Below, piece after piece: positions 35,696-44,024 of a stretch of 64,000 nt of DNA. Within the stretch, counting starts at the first letter, position 1. Each line of letters begins with the position of its first letter. Position numbers and translations under genes: made by a program. The notes below the pieces were generated by a model. It made no database searches. It was not told where the DNA came from and saw nothing but the letters and a program-made list of their open reading frames with translations. Source of the DNA: Faecalicatena_A orotica (GTDB lineage Bacteria > Bacillota > Clostridia > Lachnospirales > Lachnospiraceae); assembly GCF_040545875.1 (NCBI RefSeq), contig NZ_JBEPMR010000001.1; one strand, given 5' to 3'.

Positions 35696-37069
35696 TTATT
35701 TGCCCGTCTTTACTGGAATGTAGAGACAGACACAGGCGCCCCTGTCTTCGTCGGAATTGGATAAAACAAGACTGCCGCCCTGTTGTTTTGCGAAGGACTG
35801 CACCGTAAACAGGCCTATGCCGTAGTGATACTCAGAATTCCGGCTCTTATCCCCCTGATAGAACTGCTCTGCTGCGTGCCGGAGGTCTTCTTCCGTAAAG
35901 CCGGGACCACTGTCCTCTATCCGTAAGCACAGCCAGTCCCCTTCTTCTTTTATACGAATCCATATCATTCCGCCCTCAGGCGTATATTCTACTGCATTAT
36001 TCAAAAGGTTTTCCCATGCACGGCCCAGAAACTGCCTGTCACTAATAATATAGTCCGACTGAAGTGAAATTACAACCTCCAGACTCTGTTTTTTTGCATC
36101 CGTAAGCATTTTCGCAGACTCCCGGAAGGATTCCGCCATATTCCGGATCTCGATCTTTTCCTCCTTCGGCTGGAAGTCACCCTCTGATTTCAGCATTTCC
36201 TGAAGCGTCAGGACATACTGCTCAATCCGGTCTGTCTCCTGAAGAATGTAAGCCTGGTACTCCCGGCTTTCTTCCCGTGATTCTGCCTCATCCAGCAGCT
36301 GTGTGCTGCCGCGTATCACGGTCAGCGGAGTCTTGATGTCATGCACCAGTGCCCTGACCTGCTGCCGCCTGTTCTCCTCCAGTTTCCACTGTTGTTTCAG
36401 TGATATTTCCAGCGCGTCCTTCATCTGAATAAGAGAGTCCATCACCTCGTCAATCTCACGAATCCTTGTATCAGGCTTTCTAAAATCCAAGTCCTTAAGC
36501 TGTACTTTTTCCGTCACCTGTTTGACCGACTCCAGCTCCTCCCGGAATATCCTGCCGAATCTCCTGACAAGTATGACACATTCGATCAGAAACGCAGACA
36601 AAAATAGCAGCAGGAGGCTTTCCGTGGCTCCCGGCAGATATTTCCTCAGCACCGGGTCCGTAAACTCTGCCTTGATATAGTATACGGCGATACAGATTTC
36701 ATTTTCGCGCGGGAATACCTTGAAATATTCACCTCCATAGCTGCTGCCGCCCTGCTCATATCTCTGCCAGACACCTGTCCTCGCTTTTTCCGCCAGATTT
36801 CCGTAAAGAAATGTTCCATCCTCACTATAGACCCCGAAACGGCAGGTGTCGGGTATCATATCCTCCGTTACCCTCCCGGCTTCCTGAATGACCGTGCGGT
36901 TCTCCTCAAGCACAGTCTCCCCGTAATTGGCTGGCAGCAGCATCCCCGTGCTAGTTGCAATAAGAAATAACAGAACCGCCAGAAGGAGCAGTCCGCCCGT
37001 CACAGCACAGAACCAGAGCAGGAACCTCCAAAACACAGACTGTACTGACACTTTTCGTTTTACTTCCAT
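35696..37069 (-). CDS. Sensor histidine kinase of lantibiotic-type immunity system
   Basis: 457-residue kinase with a membrane segment at about 15-38, an extracytoplasmic loop to about 145, a second membrane segment (ESLLLLFLSAFLIECVILV), a linker, phosphoacceptor His in RALVHDIKTPLTVIRGSTQ, N-box ENLLNNAVEYT and ATP motifs IEDSGPGF and YGIGLFTV. The HDIKTPLTVIRG form resembles SpaK/NisK-type kinases. It overlaps the response regulator gene by ten bases and lies downstream of the ABC genes 37747-40003, which it likely controls in answer to an extracellular peptide. Confidence 0.88.
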   Translation of the reverse strand: MEVKRKVSVQSVFWRFLLWFCAVTGGLLLLAVLLFLIATSTGMLLPANYGETVLEENRTVIQEAGRVTEDMIPDTCRFGVYSEDGTFLYGNLAEKARTGVWQRYEQGGSSYGGEYFKVFPRENEICIAVYYIKAEFTDPVLRKYLPGATESLLLLFLSAFLIECVILVRRFGRIFREELESVKQVTEKVQLKDLDFRKPDTRIREIDEVMDSLIQMKDALEISLKQQWKLEENRRQQVRALVHDIKTPLTVIRGSTQLLDEAESREESREYQAYILQETDRIEQYVLTLQEMLKSEGDFQPKEEKIEIRNMAESFRESAKMLTDAKKQSLEVVISLQSDYIISDRQFLGRAWENLLNNAVEYTPEGGMIWIRIKEEGDWLCLRIEDSGPGFTEEDLRHAAEQFYQGDKSRNSEYHYGIGLFTVQSFAKQQGGSLVLSNSDEDRGACVCLYIPVKTGK

Positions 37070-37719
37070 TTATACCCTATCCCCCATACCGTTTCGATCG
37101 GTTCTATCCCTGCCTTTGAAAACTTCGCCCGGATATTCTTCACATGTTCTGTGATCGCAGACACGTCACTCTCCCGGTCATAGCCAAACACCCGTTCAAA
37201 AATCTGCTCCTTTGAGAAAACATGTCCGTGGTTCACAGCCAAAAACTCACTGATCTCATACTCACTTTTTGTCAATGGGATGCGCATGCCGTCCGTTTCC
37301 GCCTGCTTTCCTGCCAGGTCAAAGCGCACCCCCGCTATCATGACCGCATGCTTTTTTTCCCGGTTTTCCCTCCTTAAATGTGCCTGGACACGGGCCCTTA
37401 ATTCGCCGATACCAAAGGGTTTTGTAATATAATCATCGCCGCCGGACCCGAGACCGTACATAATGCTCGTTTCATCCGTCCTGGCCGTCAGAAATAAGAT
37501 CGGGCAGTCCACTTTGCTCCTGATATTCCGGCAGAATGTGATTCCATCCGTCCCCGGCATCATCACATCCAGTATGATCAGGTCATACTGGTTGAGATAT
37601 TCTTCCTTTACCTCATCAGCATTCTGACAAACCGTCACCCTGTGCCCTTCCTTCTCTAGTGCACGCCTTATTAATGTAAGAATTGCCGGTTCGTCATCCA
37701 CCGCTAGAATTCTGGCCAT
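37060..37719 (-). CDS. Response regulator, OmpR family (immunity system)
   Basis: 219-residue regulator. Receiver domain: VDDEPAIL, phosphoacceptor in DLIILDVMMPGTDG, Lys in DDYITKPFGIGELRARV. The DNA-binding domain includes IPLTKSEYEISEFLAVNHG and ends VETVWGIGYKWK. It is 27 bases downstream of the ABC permease gene and overlaps the kinase gene. The pairing and position match NisR/SpaR-type systems, although the sequence alone would also fit other OmpR regulators. Confidence 0.9.
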   Translation of the reverse strand: MARILAVDDEPAILTLIRRALEKEGHRVTVCQNADEVKEEYLNQYDLIILDVMMPGTDGITFCRNIRSKVDCPILFLTARTDETSIMYGLGSGGDDYITKPFGIGELRARVQAHLRRENREKKHAVMIAGVRFDLAGKQAETDGMRIPLTKSEYEISEFLAVNHGHVFSKEQIFERVFGYDRESDVSAITEHVKNIRAKFSKAGIEPIETVWGIGYKWK

Positions 37720-37746
37720 GATTTTTCTCCCTCCTTATTTCAATCC

Positions 37747-38535
37747 CTAATCTTCCATTCTCCTGCCTTCGTAATTGTGAAACCACATAAACAGCAGTCC
37801 TGCCCCGGCCAGAGTCATCAAAAGCATTACAATACCGCCCGTTTCAATCTGAGTCCGGAGGAATTCCTTATTTATATCTGCATTTGCCGTCATCTGCACA
37901 TAATAGCCTGTAAAACGGCCTGCCCAGGCACAGGGCAGGAACTGCCAGATGCCGTCCCCCAGACCGGTCATCATAAGGGCCGCCACCAGACTCTCCACGA
38001 CTCCCGCACCAATCGATATCCCTCGTGAAAAACGGATTCCGAGAAAAAGGTGAAAGCAATAGCAGAACATCTGGCAGACCCATGTGATTAAAATCAAAAT
38101 GGGATAAAATTTCCCCGGTACCTTTACATCTGTCATCAGTGAAAATCCTGCTCCAAAACCTCCGACCGCAAGGAGCAGGGCAGCCAGATTCCATAACATG
38201 AGCAGACAGATTTTTATCGCAAGATTTGACTCCCTGTGCCTGCCGGTCCCGAAAAGATTCTGGAAATGCCCTGCCTGCTTTTCCTGCTCCGCCGCAAGTG
38301 CACTTACAAAACTTACGAGTACCGGACATACAATTGAGACAATCTCTATATAGCCGGATATTTTTCCCCACGCACTCCACATGGAGAAGCTGTAATACCA
38401 GAGAAATACGGCGATTCCAAGAACCGGCATCAAAATATGCAGCCAGAGGATCCATGTCCTGCGCATTTTCAGCATCTCAGCGCCGAGCAGATGAAGGAAT
38501 GTGACATGTTTTCTTCCATTTTCTAATCTTCCCAT
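37747..38535 (-). CDS. ABC-2 type permease, MutG/SpaG-like immunity subunit
   Basis: Second membrane subunit of a lantibiotic self-protection exporter, about 262 residues from the ATG at 38535 (AAGGGG nine bases ahead, and a 13-base overlap with the preceding gene). Six hydrophobic segments are visible, starting with ILWLHILMPVLGIAVFLWYY. The pattern LLGAEMLKMRRTW at the N-terminus and a final loop with GIVMLLMTLAGAGLLFMW fits the LanG group. It acts with the LanE-like permease and LanF-like ATPase to remove peptide from the membrane. Confidence 0.82.
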   Translation of the reverse strand: MGRLENGRKHVTFLHLLGAEMLKMRRTWILWLHILMPVLGIAVFLWYYSFSMWSAWGKISGYIEIVSIVCPVLVSFVSALAAEQEKQAGHFQNLFGTGRHRESNLAIKICLLMLWNLAALLLAVGGFGAGFSLMTDVKVPGKFYPILILITWVCQMFCYCFHLFLGIRFSRGISIGAGVVESLVAALMMTGLGDGIWQFLPCAWAGRFTGYYVQMTANADINKEFLRTQIETGGIVMLLMTLAGAGLLFMWFHNYEGRRMED

Positions 38536-39299
38536 CCCCGCAGCCCCTTTCTTTGATACAGATTCGCAGTCACCAAAAAACAGATGAAAAATAACACACC
38601 TGAAATCAAAACTCCAACTGGTATGGTCCATAAGTCCAAAACCTCCGGAGAAAACGTCTGGCTCCCCGGCTGCGCAGGAAGTCCGTTTGGCAGTATCCTA
38701 AGGACGGGGCACATCAGGCGGCTGATATAAGAAAATGGATTCAGAAACCACCATTTTGACAGTGCTCCCAAGATCCCCAGACCAATATTCCCTGCCAGTC
38801 CGAGCAGAAGCCCTGCCGCATATCCACACGTGCGGCTCATAAACAGCCAGAGTGGAACCTGCCATGCACTTAAGGCCAGCCACAGACATACCGCTGCAAG
38901 ACCTGCCATACCAGAAATACTCCTGAGAGCTCCCTTTGCCAGAATCCTGCTGACGATTTCCTGCGTGCAGTACAAAAACAGTGCCGCATACAGAAGTGTT
39001 TTTAAACTGTAGATTACTTTTGCGGCCCAGAGCTTTTTCATATCAAGAGGAAGTGTTCCCATGATCCTGTTTTTTACTCTTTTTTCCCGCTGTTCCGTGA
39101 ATGCCGTGCTAAGCAGAAGCAGCACGGGAAAGAATGTGGTATACCACCAGTTATACTGATTTGTCTGATAATAAACTGCATCCTGACCTGAAAATAGGAA
39201 CGAAATCAACAGACTGACGAGAGGCACGGCCCAGAATAATTTTGCCGACACCGTGTGTCTGTTCTTCAGCCCTTCTGCTTTGATATATGCCTGCATCAT
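38523..39299 (-). CDS. ABC-2 type permease, MutE/EpiE-like immunity subunit
   Basis: First membrane subunit of the exporter, 258 residues with six hydrophobic segments. The N-terminal AEGLKNRHTVSAKLFWAVPL and the following QTNQYNWWYTTFFPVLLLL stretch are typical of LanE/MutE proteins. Its start overlaps the ATPase gene stop by four bases, and its end overlaps the LanG-like gene by 13, so the three are coupled. Confidence 0.85.
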   Translation of the reverse strand: MMQAYIKAEGLKNRHTVSAKLFWAVPLVSLLISFLFSGQDAVYYQTNQYNWWYTTFFPVLLLLSTAFTEQREKRVKNRIMGTLPLDMKKLWAAKVIYSLKTLLYAALFLYCTQEIVSRILAKGALRSISGMAGLAAVCLWLALSAWQVPLWLFMSRTCGYAAGLLLGLAGNIGLGILGALSKWWFLNPFSYISRLMCPVLRILPNGLPAQPGSQTFSPEVLDLWTIPVGVLISGVLFFICFLVTANLYQRKGLRGWED

Positions 39300-40003
39300 G
39301 CCGCCCTCCCCCTGTTCTTTCTCACAACTTCGGTAAACAAGACTTCCAAATCTTTTCCCTGCTTCATCCCGCCCTGGTATCCGAGCACACCGTCCGAAAT
39401 GATTCCCACATAATCCGCCACCTGCTCAACCTCGCTTAAAATATGGCTTGAGACGATGACCGTAATTCCTTCATGGGCAAATCCACGGATCAGTTCTCTC
39501 AACTCCTGTATACCGAAAGGATCCAGCCCGTTCGTCGGCTCGTCAAGGATCAGCAGGGACGGGTGATTCAGAAGTGCAGCCGCAATTCCCAGCCTCTGCT
39601 TCATCCCCATCGAAAACTGACCGGCCCGTTTCTTCCCAGTATTTTTTAGGTCCACAATTTCTAGTACCTCCTGAATACGCCTCTTCGGAAGTCCCAGCAG
39701 AAGCGTCCGTACCTCCAGATTTTCCTCCGCCGTCAGATTTTCATAGAGAGGGGGCTGTTCGATCAGAACACCCGTTTCCTTAAGACTGTCCCTGGTCCAT
39801 CGCTTTCCCCGAAAATAAATCTCCCCTTCATCCGGCCGCATCATTCCCGAAAACATCTTCATAAGCGTCGATTTCCCGGCCCCGTTTGGACCAAGCAGGC
39901 CGTATACACAGCCCTGTGGCACCTTCAGGGATATCCCCTTTAATACCTTCTGCCGGGCAAAACTCTTGCTGATTCCATTCGTCTCTAATATAAATTCACT
40001 CAT
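39296..40003 (-). CDS. ABC transporter ATP-binding protein, LanF-like (lantibiotic immunity)
   Basis: ATPase of 235 residues. Walker A is GPNGAGKSTLM; the loop that is normally a Q-loop reads GVLIEQPPLYENLT and so carries Glu, the E-loop variant reported for LanF proteins such as NukF; the signature is FSMGMKQRLGIA; Walker B is LLILDEPTNGLDP; the switch is SSHILSE. These points separate it from ordinary ABC-2 ATPases. It is the first gene of the five-gene minus-strand unit. No lantibiotic precursor or modification gene is present, so it probably protects against foreign peptides or is a remnant. Confidence 0.87.
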   Translation of the reverse strand: MSEFILETNGISKSFARQKVLKGISLKVPQGCVYGLLGPNGAGKSTLMKMFSGMMRPDEGEIYFRGKRWTRDSLKETGVLIEQPPLYENLTAEENLEVRTLLLGLPKRRIQEVLEIVDLKNTGKKRAGQFSMGMKQRLGIAAALLNHPSLLILDEPTNGLDPFGIQELRELIRGFAHEGITVIVSSHILSEVEQVADYVGIISDGVLGYQGGMKQGKDLEVLFTEVVRKNRGRAA

Positions 40004-40108
40004 ATCAGTGTCCTCCTAATTACATTCTGTATTTGATAAAATAATCATACAAAAAGAATATAAGGAATTTATAAGGGTGGGGATTTTCTTTCAATTGGAG
40101 GGACGCCC

Positions 40109-40386
40109 GCCAGACCCCGCAGCAGGATGCCCGCAGGGCGGCTGCGCTGTTGTAAAGCAGAACGCTTTGATAAGCAGCAGTAAGAGGATACGCGCAGAGC
40201 CGGACGGAACCAGCCGCCATTCGCCGCTTAATCTGGTGATTAGGCGGCTCAGACGGCTTTAAAAATTGCTTCGGAAGCAATTTTTATCCGTTCGGCTCTG
40301 CGTGTATCCTCTAACTGCTGCTAATCTCGCTCGATGCATTTGCAACAGCGCAGCCGCCCTGCGGGCATCCTGCTGTGGGGTCTGGC
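40109..40386. repeat. Large GC-rich imperfect inverted repeat
   Basis: Outer arms 40109-40152 and 40343-40386 match at 43 of 44 positions; inner arms 40171-40208 and 40287-40324 match at 34 of 38. The centre holds a small hairpin (GCCGCTTAATC/GATTAGGCGGC) and the palindrome at 40261-40285. It fills most of the 448-base gap between the ABC operon and the tail-assembly gene; short open frames within it are translations of the repeat. It may be two head-to-head copies of one dispersed element or a single structured element. Confidence 0.85.
40261..40285 (-). terminator. Palindromic terminator-like hairpin at the repeat centre
   Basis: AAAAATTGCTTC-G-GAAGCAATTTTT, twelve perfect bases per arm with A and T runs at the ends, so it could stop transcripts from either side. 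For the minus strand it would end the tail sheath pair, 166 bases beyond the stop. Confidence 0.6.
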
Positions 40387-40451
40387 AGGCTAGTTCATCC
40401 GATTGGAAGAAAGTATGGTCCCCGTGGAACGAATTCCAGAAATATAAAGTT

Positions 40452-40814
40452 CTACGTCTCTTGTTTGGAATATAGAGGGACGGTAAAAATTTCTCCACAT
40501 CTGGGGCATATGGCTTGTATGACGGGGGGATCAATATCATTGATGCGGTTATACATATCCTGGAGATATGCAAAGTCTGCGGTGTATAGTCTTTCGATCA
40601 GGTTTGCATTTATTACTTCGATTCCTTCCAGTTCTGTAACTACTTTGGACAAAAGCACAATCGTGAAATACTCCTGATTGCTTAGGACGCGGGGATCTCT
40701 CATTGCCGAGATTTCATCACCTGCTGTTGCAAGGCGCATTTCACCTTTTATATGGAGACCGCCGTTTTCATCAAGATATCCTCTTGGTAATTTAAATTCG
40801 TAAACTGTTGTCAT
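40452..40814 (-). CDS. Phage/eCIS tail assembly protein (gpE/gp41-like) with zinc-ribbon tail
   Basis: 120 residues. Residues 1-90 fit the tail assembly chaperone type found beside contractile sheath genes: EFKLPRGYLDENGGLHIKGE, MRLATAGDEI, then DPRVLSNQEYFTIVLLSKVV and IERLYTADFAYLQDMYNRIN. The end carries CPRCGEIF, a CxxC that may bind zinc with a partner. It starts 40 bases after the sheath gene stop. In phages and extracellular contractile injection systems such proteins help assemble tube or baseplate. Neither is encoded nearby. Identification rests on the motif pattern and the sheath neighbour. Confidence 0.72.
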   Translation of the reverse strand: MTTVYEFKLPRGYLDENGGLHIKGEMRLATAGDEISAMRDPRVLSNQEYFTIVLLSKVVTELEGIEVINANLIERLYTADFAYLQDMYNRINDIDPPVIQAICPRCGEIFTVPLYSKQET

Positions 40815-40854
40815 TTATTCAACACTCCTTTTCTCTGACCGGTATGTTTTTTCT

Positions 40855-42354
40855 TTATGAACTGCACTCTATGGTATGTTGTGTGATACGGAAAATTACA
40901 AATTCTGCGGGTCTGGACGGGGCGATTCCAATATTCATTATTAATCTGCCGTTTTTGATATCATCCGGTGACATGGTTGCCGGACCGATCTCTATAAAGT
41001 AGCTCTCACTTGGTGATGCTCCTGCAAACATGCCGTTACGGAACAAAGTATTCAGAAAACTGTCAATCGAAAGGCGAACTCGGTTCCAAAGGTTAGCATC
41101 ATTCGGTTCAAATGCCACCCATCCAGTATTTGCCTTAATGCTTTCCTCCACGTAAATAAACAAACGTCTGATATTGACGTATTTAAAGGTTGTATTTGCA
41201 CTCGCCGTCCTTGCTCCCCAGATGCGGATCCCCTGTCCCGGCAGCGCACGGATCAGGTTGATTCCTTTCGGATTCAGGATATCCTGCTCCCCCTTGTTAA
41301 AATTAATATTCAGGCCGGTGCATGCTATCGTCTCATTTGCCGGGGCCTTATGTACGCCCCTGCACATATCGGTACGGGAATAGACTCCCATAACGGCCCC
41401 TGACGGAGGAAAATATCCCGGTTTCTTATTGGCGCGGTCAAGATTCTGTATCCAGGGATGATATATTGCTGCGTAAGTGCTGTCTATCATCTCTCTGAAC
41501 TCAATCAGTTTTCTAACATCAGAGATATCCCTCGGCATATCGAGGACTGCAAACCTGCTCTGTATGCTCTCACAGTGGGCAACCAGAGAATTGATTACCT
41601 CTGGGATATTGACACCCGGAACCGCTATAATACTCACTGTATTATTCTCAAGAAATGCCTGGATTCCGGTTCTTTTTCCCGGCCCTTCATCTGTACCAGT
41701 AAAAGTGGATGCTGTAATATTCTCTTTTGTACCGTCAGCGCCGCCCTCCAGCCGGATTGAACAATTTCCCTCTCCTAAAAGAGCCTCCACCGGATTCCCC
41801 GGCAATGGTATATCTTCCCCCTCATTTGGGCCTTTGTACTGTAACTTTACCAAACGGCTGTCCTGCAGTCTGCGGCCTATATAATTAGCCGATTCTGGGT
41901 GAAGATTTAATTCCGCGAACTCTTCTACTTCATCATCATACATTACCCGGATGGTAAGTCCTTTCTTACTATCTTCTACAAAATGTAATTCGACCCGATT
42001 CCCCCAGTTCCCCTCATTGGCCGCCGTTACGGAAAGCTGACCATTATCATATGAGGCTGGCCTCGCATCAGACGGCAGTACACGTGCAACATAGCAGCGG
42101 CTTCCACCGTTTTGAAAAAACTGTTCTACTGCGCCTGCCAGATAACGGTATTCTCCAAATGCAGCTTCATTTAAGTAACCTCCGAATTTACGTGTGAATT
42201 CCGGATAAGTCAGAATCAGAATCGGAGCTCCCGCAGCGGTCCCCCTCTCTGCCAGACCTACAAATCCGGCCACACTTGTTGCTACGCCCTCCATTGAATG
42301 CGGCAAATTTTCATATTCCTCCACATATACTCCCGGCGATAAATATTCTGCCAT
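40855..42354 (-). CDS. Contractile tail sheath protein
   Basis: 499 residues, length normal for phage or eCIS sheaths, with no visible break. The N-terminus YLSPGVYVEEYENLP, the VATSVAGFVGLAERG stretch, FFQNGGSRCYVARVLP near residue 90, and a C-terminal domain with FRNGMFAGASPSESYFIEIG and IGIAPSRPAEFVIFRI are diagnostic for sheath proteins. RBS AAAGGAG precedes the ATG. Only the small assembly gene follows; tube, spike, baseplate, AAA ATPase, tape-measure and lysis genes are all missing within the window, so it is an orphan or a remnant. Confidence 0.9.
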   Translation of the reverse strand: MAEYLSPGVYVEEYENLPHSMEGVATSVAGFVGLAERGTAAGAPILILTYPEFTRKFGGYLNEAAFGEYRYLAGAVEQFFQNGGSRCYVARVLPSDARPASYDNGQLSVTAANEGNWGNRVELHFVEDSKKGLTIRVMYDDEVEEFAELNLHPESANYIGRRLQDSRLVKLQYKGPNEGEDIPLPGNPVEALLGEGNCSIRLEGGADGTKENITASTFTGTDEGPGKRTGIQAFLENNTVSIIAVPGVNIPEVINSLVAHCESIQSRFAVLDMPRDISDVRKLIEFREMIDSTYAAIYHPWIQNLDRANKKPGYFPPSGAVMGVYSRTDMCRGVHKAPANETIACTGLNINFNKGEQDILNPKGINLIRALPGQGIRIWGARTASANTTFKYVNIRRLFIYVEESIKANTGWVAFEPNDANLWNRVRLSIDSFLNTLFRNGMFAGASPSESYFIEIGPATMSPDDIKNGRLIMNIGIAPSRPAEFVIFRITQHTIECSS

Positions 42355-42559
42355 TTCTTTTCTCCTTTCCTGCTGCAGGCACTTTGAAGCAGGCCCGACC
42401 CACGCTTTTTGTACCTTCCAATTGTATCTGTATCTATCTTATCATAAATCAGGAGGATTTCACTGATATTATTTTGTTTGTCCTAAATCTCTTAAATCTG
42501 CCACAAGAAGGCTTCCACAAAAAAACTTGCAAAATAATGTATGAAAATAGATACTTAAC

Positions 42560-42587
42560 TTGCGTATTCCTGTTTTTATGGTAAAAT
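42560..42587 (+). promoter_or_regulatory. Promoter of the flavodiiron protein gene
   Basis: TTGCGT (42560-42565), 16 bases, TAAAAT (42582-42587) with an extended -10 TGG before it. The leader is about 110 bases. Confidence 0.68.
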
Positions 42588-42611
42588 ATTCACGTAATAA
42601 GATTTCACACC

Positions 42612-42673
42612 CTGTGCACCGGCAGTACAAATACCGCCCTGACTGTCCCGACCATCCGGCAGCCACTGCACAG
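42612..42673 (+). promoter_or_regulatory. Possible structured leader of the flavodiiron transcript
   Basis: CTGTGCA (42612-42618) can pair with TGCACAG (42667-42673), enclosing about 48 bases, shortly before the RBS AAGGAGG. No known riboswitch pattern was recognised. Confidence 0.3.
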
Positions 42674-42703
42674 TAAGCATAAGAATAGCAAGGAGGAACG
42701 CAT

Positions 42704-43906
42704 ATGTACTATTTTAGAAAAGTAACAGATGATTTATATTGGGTTGGTGGCAATGACAGGCGTCTGGAGTTATTTGAGAATCTTTTTCCAATTCCAAACG
42801 GTGTATCATACAATTCTTACCTGCTGATGGATGAAAAGACCGTGCTTTTTGATACCGTGGATACATCTATCGGAAGACAGTTTCTGGAGAATATCGAGGC
42901 TGTACTGGACGGCAGGTCACTTGATTACCTGGTAATCAACCACATGGAACCGGATCACTGCTCTCTCATTGATGAGCTTGTGATACGCCACCCGGATATG
43001 AAGATCATCGGCAATGCCAAGACATTCCCTATGATCGGCCAGTTTTATGATCTGGATCTGGAAGGGAAGACGGTCACGGTCAAGGAGGGGGAGACCTTCT
43101 CCAGTGGAAAGCATACTCTGCACTTCGTGATGGCCCCTATGGTACACTGGCCGGAAGTCATGATGACTTACGACGAGACTGACAAAGTACTCTTCTCCGC
43201 CGATGCATTCGGAACCTTTGGTGCAATGAACGGGACAATCTTCAATGATGAGATTGATTTTGACCGCGACTGGCTGGATGATGCCCGCCGTTATTACACC
43301 AATATCGTTGGAAAGTACGGCGTACAGGTACAAAATGTCCTGAAAAAAGCATCTGCTCTCGATATACAGTACATTTGCCCTCTGCACGGTCCTGTCTGGA
43401 GAAGCAATCTTGCCTACCTGCTTGAAAAATACAATACATGGAGCACCTACAAACCGGAAATGCAGGGCGTTATGATCGCCTATGCATCCATGTACGGCAA
43501 TACAGAGAATGCGGTAAATGTTCTGGCTGTCAAGCTTGCTGACGCAGGTGTCAAAGAGATTAAAATGCACGATATTTCCAGAACACATGTATCTCAGCTG
43601 ATCTCCGATAGTTTCAAATACAGCCATCTGGTACTTGCGGCTCCAACATATAACGGCGGCATTTATCCGGTCATGGCGAATTATCTCGACGATATGAAGG
43701 CACTGAGTGTACAGGGACGTACAGTTGCAGTGCTCGGCAATGGAAGCTGGGCCCCGATGTCTGCGAAGCAGATGGAGGCTAAGATCAGCGAGATGAAGAA
43801 CATGACTCTTTTGACCGATAATTTTGCAGTAAAGTCCGCACTGAAGGGTACACAGATGTCAGAGCTCGATGCTCTGGTGGAAAAACTGGTGGAGAGTATA
43901 CTGTAA
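42704..43906 (+). CDS. fprA: Flavodiiron protein (FprA-type oxygen/NO reductase)
   Basis: Protects an anaerobe by reducing oxygen to water, or nitric oxide, in the cytoplasm. 400 residues: an N-terminal beta-lactamase-like diiron domain (1 to about 250) with NHMEPDHCSLIDEL giving the H-x-E-x-D-H ligands, then MVHWPEVMMTYDE and SADAFG, and CPLHGPVW with further ligands. The C-terminal flavodoxin domain has the FMN-binding loop YASMYGNTENAVN (about 263) and APTYNGGIYP. No extra rubredoxin domain, so it is class A. Strong RBS and its own promoter; closed by a terminator. Confidence 0.95.
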   Translation: MYYFRKVTDDLYWVGGNDRRLELFENLFPIPNGVSYNSYLLMDEKTVLFDTVDTSIGRQFLENIEAVLDGRSLDYLVINHMEPDHCSLIDELVIRHPDMKIIGNAKTFPMIGQFYDLDLEGKTVTVKEGETFSSGKHTLHFVMAPMVHWPEVMMTYDETDKVLFSADAFGTFGAMNGTIFNDEIDFDRDWLDDARRYYTNIVGKYGVQVQNVLKKASALDIQYICPLHGPVWRSNLAYLLEKYNTWSTYKPEMQGVMIAYASMYGNTENAVNVLAVKLADAGVKEIKMHDISRTHVSQLISDSFKYSHLVLAAPTYNGGIYPVMANYLDDMKALSVQGRTVAVLGNGSWAPMSAKQMEAKISEMKNMTLLTDNFAVKSALKGTQMSELDALVEKLVESIL

Positions 43907-43935
43907 TTCTAGAAAAGAAAAGTAAAGAAGATAAT

Positions 43936-43969
43936 AAAAAGTCTGGCCTCCAAAACTGCCAGACTTTTT
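43936..43969 (+). terminator. Bidirectional terminator between fprA and yfhO
   Basis: AAAAAGTCTGGC and GCCAGACTTTTT are perfect twelve-base arms with a ten-base loop. It serves two convergent genes. Confidence 0.92.
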
Positions 43970-44024
43970 ATATACTTCGTCAACTATTGATATTGTTTTT
44001 GCTTCGAATTATATAGCAAAACGC

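Larger units (their letters stand above)
42355..42703. other. Intergenic gap between sheath and flavodiiron genes
   Basis: This 349-base gap holds the divergent upstream regions of both genes. The flavodiiron promoter and structured leader are listed separately. On the sheath side I see an RBS but no convincing promoter. Confidence 0.6.

Noticed and set aside
40020..40573. Short open frames on both strands with similar peptides (SAAALRASCCGVW)
   Set aside because: They are translations of the two arms of the inverted repeat; no RBS and no family similarity.
42355..42480. Search for a promoter of the sheath gene
   Set aside because: TATGAT-like boxes exist on the minus strand but no -35 partner at a sensible distance.
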